Assembly: GCF_009604375.1 (NCBI RefSeq)
Contig: NZ_WEGH01000002.1
Coordinates: 644,073-708,072, forward strand
DNA from: Actinomadura macrotermitis
Lineage (GTDB): Bacteria; Actinomycetota; Actinomycetes; Streptosporangiales; Streptosporangiaceae
Direction of reading: 5' to 3'
DNA length: 64,000 bases
A program made the position numbers and the translations under genes. A model generated the notes under the pieces. The model worked only from the letters and a program-made list of their open reading frames with translations, had not been told where the DNA came from and did not search any database. Shown in pieces: positions 61,091-64,000 of this stretch; position 1 is the first letter of the stretch, and each line of letters begins with the position of its first letter.

Positions 61091-61773
61091 GAGGAGCCCT
61101 CCCCGTGGTGGTGCAGCGTGATGGTGGTCCAGGCGCCGACGTGCACGCGGTCGCCGGGGGCGAGGGGGACCGGGGTGTTCGGCGGGATCGGCGCCGGGTC
61201 GTCGTTGACGGTGGTGCCGTTGACCGACCCGGCGTCCACGATGGTCCAGCCGCCGCCGGGGACGGCGACCAGCGCGGCGTGGGTGTGCGAGACGCCGGGG
61301 TCGCCGGGCGGGACGGCCAGGTCGATCTCGGGCAGCAGCCCGCGCGCGACGCTGCGGCGGCCGATGCGGACCTTGTCGCCGAGCAGCGGGACGCGGCGGT
61401 CGGGGCAGTTCTCGGGGAAGGCCAGGGTGGCGGCGTCGGGGCCCTCCTGCGCCAGCACCGCCGCGTGGTAGGCGCGGTCGGCGGTGATCAGCACGGACCA
61501 GCCGGTGAGCGCCGGGGGCGGGCCGGGCGGCGCCTCCGCGGGCTCGGGCGCGGGCGCCGTGCCGAGCTCGAAGTCGTACCCGTCCTCCTCGCAGAACCGG
61601 CCCGAGCGCGCCGCGCCGCACGTCGGGCAGGTCTCGGCCCGCTCCGGCGCGGCGGGCGCGGGCGCGGCACGGGGGGCGTCCAGGTCGGCGCGCGCCGCGC
61701 CGTCCATCAGGTCGCCGCACACGTCGCAGTAGTCGGGGTCGTCGGACGGATGGCCGTTCGGGCAGGTCGCCAT
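61087..61773 (-). CDS. FHA domain protein with N-terminal zinc ribbons
   Basis: A 228-residue soluble protein. Two zinc ribbons are visible (Cys4, His8, Cys16, Cys19; and Cys49, Cys52, Cys61), a Pro/Ala spacer, and a C-terminal FHA domain (about 120-222) with the phosphothreonine-binding residues in VRIGRRS (137-141), SHTHA (162-166) and NGT (185-187). It lies in the pknG operon and could bind a phosphorylated partner. Unlike GarA/OdhI it has no ETT-type phosphorylation motif at the N-terminus, so it is probably not the PknG target of that kind. Confidence 0.9.
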   Translation of the reverse strand: MATCPNGHPSDDPDYCDVCGDLMDGAARADLDAPRAAPAPAAPERAETCPTCGAARSGRFCEEDGYDFELGTAPAPEPAEAPPGPPPALTGWSVLITADRAYHAAVLAQEGPDAATLAFPENCPDRRVPLLGDKVRIGRRSVARGLLPEIDLAVPPGDPGVSHTHAALVAVPGGGWTIVDAGSVNGTTVNDDPAPIPPNTPVPLAPGDRVHVGAWTTITLHHHGEGSS

Positions 61774-61777
61774 GGCC

Positions 61778-63085
61778 TCAGCTCCCGGGTTCGGGCGCGG
61801 CGCCGCCGGGGCGGGTCCGCACGGTCCGGACCGACCGGGTGTCCAGCGACATCTCGTCGGCCTTGCTCACGTCCTTCTTCAGCCGGACGGTGCCGGACTC
61901 CTCGTCGATCACGTCGACGACCTTGTGCAGCAGCCCGGCGATCTGCGCGTTGCCGACCTGGCGGGCGAGCGCGACGGCGCGGCCGAGGCGGGCGGTGGCG
62001 GCGTCCTCGTCGCCGCCGCGGCGGGCCGCCAGGCCCTCCTGGATCGCCTCGGCCAGCTCCGACTGGCCGGTGTGGTGCGCGACACGGGCGTTGATGCGGG
62101 TGGACTTGTCCTCGTCCTCGGTCCACTCGGCCAGGACGTTGCCGCCGGCGAGCACCGCGTCGCCGGGCCCGAGCAGCCTCACCCAGGAGGCGCGCATCTG
62201 CCGGCCGACGTCGCCGGGCGGCACCTGCACGCACAGGTGGTACTCGCGGGCCTCCTCGCCCCACGCGCCGAGCGGGTAGTCGCCGGTCTGCGCGCCGGAG
62301 GCCACGCGCTTGCCGGTGAGGTCGTCCACGGCCGGCACCATCTGCTTGAGGAACCGCAGCCTGGCGTGCTGCGGCGTCCACACCCGCAGCCGGACGTCGG
62401 CGACCTCCTTGCCCATCGCGTGCTCGGCCAGGCCGCGCAGGTGCCCCTCCAGCCGGGCCGGCTCGGGCACGTCCCAGAACCCGCCGAGCAGCGCCGTGGT
62501 GATCTTGCGCAGCTCGGCGACCTCCCAGTCGGTGCCGACGCCGAGCGCGTCGCAGGTGAACGCGCCCTCGCAGCGGGCCAGCGCGGCGTCCAGCTCGGCG
62601 GGCTCCTCGTGCTGGTTCTTGCCGTCGGTGAGCAGGATCGCGTGCCGGACGGCGCCGCGCCGCTCCTCGGCGAGCCGGGCCGCGAGCCGCAGCCACGACC
62701 CGATCGCGGTGCCGCCGGCCGCCTCCAGGGCGCCGATCGCCTTGCGCGCGGCGCGGCGCGTCCGGTCGTTCATCACGACGAGCCGCTCGCCCTGCGGGTA
62801 GACCATGCGCGGCTGGTTGGCGCCCGACACGACCGCGAAGTGCACGCCGTCGCGCAGCACGTCGACCGCGGCCTTGGCGGCGCGGATCGCCGCCGCCATC
62901 TTCCCCGAGTAGGCCATCGAGCCCGAGGTGTCGATGACGATGATCTCAGCGGCGTCCGTGGTGCGAGCGCCGCCGGTGGCGCCGCCGGTCGCGCGGACGG
63001 TCACGATCGCGTGCATCTCCTGCCCGCCGGCCGGCAGGTAGGGGTTCTGGTCGATGTCGACGGTGAACTCGGGCAGGTCGCTCAT
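61778..63085 (-). CDS. von Willebrand factor A domain protein
   Basis: A 435-residue cytoplasmic vWA protein. The metal-ion adhesion site is VIDTSGSMAYSG (residues 52-56 DTSGS), with GGTAIGSWL and LLTDGKNQ as further ligands. The C-terminal half (about 240-435) is a beta and then helical region. It starts 19 bases after the pknG end and its stop lies four bases before the FHA gene start, so it is in the same operon. It may scaffold the PknG/FHA complex; partner unknown. Confidence 0.9.
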   Translation of the reverse strand: MSDLPEFTVDIDQNPYLPAGGQEMHAIVTVRATGGATGGARTTDAAEIIVIDTSGSMAYSGKMAAAIRAAKAAVDVLRDGVHFAVVSGANQPRMVYPQGERLVVMNDRTRRAARKAIGALEAAGGTAIGSWLRLAARLAEERRGAVRHAILLTDGKNQHEEPAELDAALARCEGAFTCDALGVGTDWEVAELRKITTALLGGFWDVPEPARLEGHLRGLAEHAMGKEVADVRLRVWTPQHARLRFLKQMVPAVDDLTGKRVASGAQTGDYPLGAWGEEAREYHLCVQVPPGDVGRQMRASWVRLLGPGDAVLAGGNVLAEWTEDEDKSTRINARVAHHTGQSELAEAIQEGLAARRGGDEDAATARLGRAVALARQVGNAQIAGLLHKVVDVIDEESGTVRLKKDVSKADEMSLDTRSVRTVRTRPGGAAPEPGS

Positions 63086-63104
63086 CTGCGGGTCTCCCTG
63101 CGGG

Positions 63105-64000
63105 TCAGAACAGCGTGCGCGGCCGGACGGCGTTGGCCCGTTTGACCATCGCGTGCCGGTCGCCCGGGGTGTCGGCGAGCTTGGCGAGCGTCCGGTAGGT
63201 CTCCTCCAGCCGGCGCCGCAGCGCCGGTTCGGTCAGCGGGACGCCGAGCAGCCGCCCGCGCGCCCGGCGCCCGGTGCGCACCCAGGCCAGCGCGGCCTCC
63301 AGCAGCTCGGCGGCGAACCGGGCGCGCCGCTCGGTGCCGAGCCGCAGCGCCTCCAGCCGGCGGCCGGTGCCGGTGAGCAGCGCCTCGTCGAACTCCTGCG
63401 GGCGGCGGTTGCGCACGACGGTGGCGACGGCGGCCAGCTGCGCGGCGACGTAGTGCGCCGAGATGCGCGGGACCGAGTCCAGCACCCGTTCGGCCGCCGC
63501 CGGGTCGCCCGCGGCGAGCCGCGCCCGCGCCACCCCGAACGCGGCGCTGACGAACGTCTCGTCGGTGCGCCAGACGGCCTCGTAGTAGTGCTCGGCCTCG
63601 GCGCCCTCGCCGCGGCCCTCGTGCGCGAAGGCGAGCGCGAGCTTGGGCGCGGTCTCGCCCGGCATCAGGTCGTACAGGTCGTCGAAGATCTTGGCGGCGT
63701 CGGCGCTCCGCCCGGCGGCCAGCGCGCGCACGCCCCGGTACCAGTCGACGCGCCAGTCCTGCGGGCAGTCGGCGGCGAGCTCGTCCAGCAGGCGGGCGGC
63801 CTGCGTGAAGTCGCCGATCTCGATCTGCGCGCGGACGAGCGCGAGCCGCACCTCGGTCGACGACACCGGCGCGGCGGCCAGCGCGGCGGCAAGGTCGCCG
63901 GGGTCGCGGGCCGACAGGCCGCGCAGGAACGCCGCCGCCGGGTCGCCGCCGTAGACGAGCGGGACGGGCAGCGCGGCGGCGGCCGCCGCCGGGTCGAGCG
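63105..64000 (-). CDS. pknG: Serine/threonine protein kinase PknG, C-terminal part, cut by window edge
   Basis: The frame is open from the right window edge to its stop at 63105, giving about 298 codons; the rubredoxin-like and kinase domains lie outside. The visible part is the TPR domain typical of PknG: LPVPLVYGGDPAAAFLRGL, EVRLALVRAQIEIGDF, DWRVDWYRGVRALAAG, PGETAPKLALAFAHEG and the final NAVRPRTLF. GTG 63866 inside the frame is not the real start. PknG controls glutamate and TCA metabolism by phosphorylating GarA/OdhI. Operon order here is pknG, vWA, FHA, glnX, glnH. Confidence 0.9.
   Translation of the reverse strand, partial: LDPAAAAAALPVPLVYGGDPAAAFLRGLSARDPGDLAAALAAAPVSSTEVRLALVRAQIEIGDFTQAARLLDELAADCPQDWRVDWYRGVRALAAGRSADAAKIFDDLYDLMPGETAPKLALAFAHEGRGEGAEAEHYYEAVWRTDETFVSAAFGVARARLAAGDPAAAERVLDSVPRISAHYVAAQLAAVATVVRNRRPQEFDEALLTGTGRRLEALRLGTERRARFAAELLEAALAWVRTGRRARGRLLGVPLTEPALRRRLEETYRTLAKLADTPGDRHAMVKRANAVRPRTLF

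Noticed and set aside
63105..63866. A separate 253-residue TPR protein starting at GTG 63866
   Set aside because: The same frame stays open to the window edge with PknG-like sequence (LPVPLVYGGDPAAAFLRGL), so this is the C-terminal part of a larger protein.

Overview
The window is high-GC actinobacterial DNA: third codon positions are almost all G or C, GTG and occasional TTG starts are common, and many genes appear to be leaderless. Gene content (HspR-controlled dnaK operon, PknG/GlnX/GlnH-type operon, NrtR-like Nudix protein, Pat aminotransferase, many DUFs of actinomycetes) points to a filamentous actinomycete. A Streptosporangiales/Thermomonosporaceae (Actinomadura-like) genome is my best guess, but this is inference. 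I saw no tRNA, rRNA, CRISPR array, insertion sequence or prophage. The window reads as chromosomal core with some accessory loci.

Layout. 1-1563: ECF sigma factor and its CU044_5270-type partner (cut by the left edge). 1564-11577: heat-shock locus with a HAIR operator, then dnaK-grpE-dnaJ-hspR-clpB and a ClpB-derived fusion whose second ATPase ring is replaced by a Ser/Thr kinase. 11567-19947: racemase, TetR with two tandem related membrane proteins, alpha/beta hydrolase plus membrane protein, DHFR-like reductase, secreted lipase, PhoD-like phosphatase. 19988-25733: degenerate GGDEF protein divergent from a membrane-anchored ECF sigma factor with its own zinc finger and a large outer domain, then a NYN-domain protein and a TPR protein. 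26023-39227: housekeeping block (pyrE, DedA, fba, HxlR, DUF3151, purA, glycerophosphodiesterase, corA, purD, ltrA-purB, MOSC). 39538-44189: MurA-type enzyme, GGDEF-like/winged-helix regulator, pat aminotransferase, DUF6401. 44345-50601: regulator/transport/redox cassettes (Rrf2-MFS, NmrA, MarR, LLM oxidoreductase, MerR, SCP2). 50606-58770: hypothetical proteins, NrtR-like Nudix regulator, flotillin-like SPFH protein with a short NfeD-like partner, lipoprotein, acyltransferase, alkaline phosphatase, STAS protein. 58767-64000: operon running leftward, pknG (cut by the right edge)-vWA-FHA-glnX-glnH.

How they work together. HspR should repress the dnaK operon through the HAIR site using DnaK as co-repressor, and the kinase fusion just downstream of clpB may link disaggregation to phospho-signalling. 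The last operon pairs an amino-acid-binding lipoprotein and a four-helix membrane protein with PknG, the known arrangement for sensing glutamate/aspartate outside the cell, here with added vWA and zinc-ribbon-FHA proteins. purA, purB, purD and pyrE are spread over about 12 kb between unrelated genes and appear separately transcribed, several from promoters whose -10 box lies 6-8 bases before the start codon.
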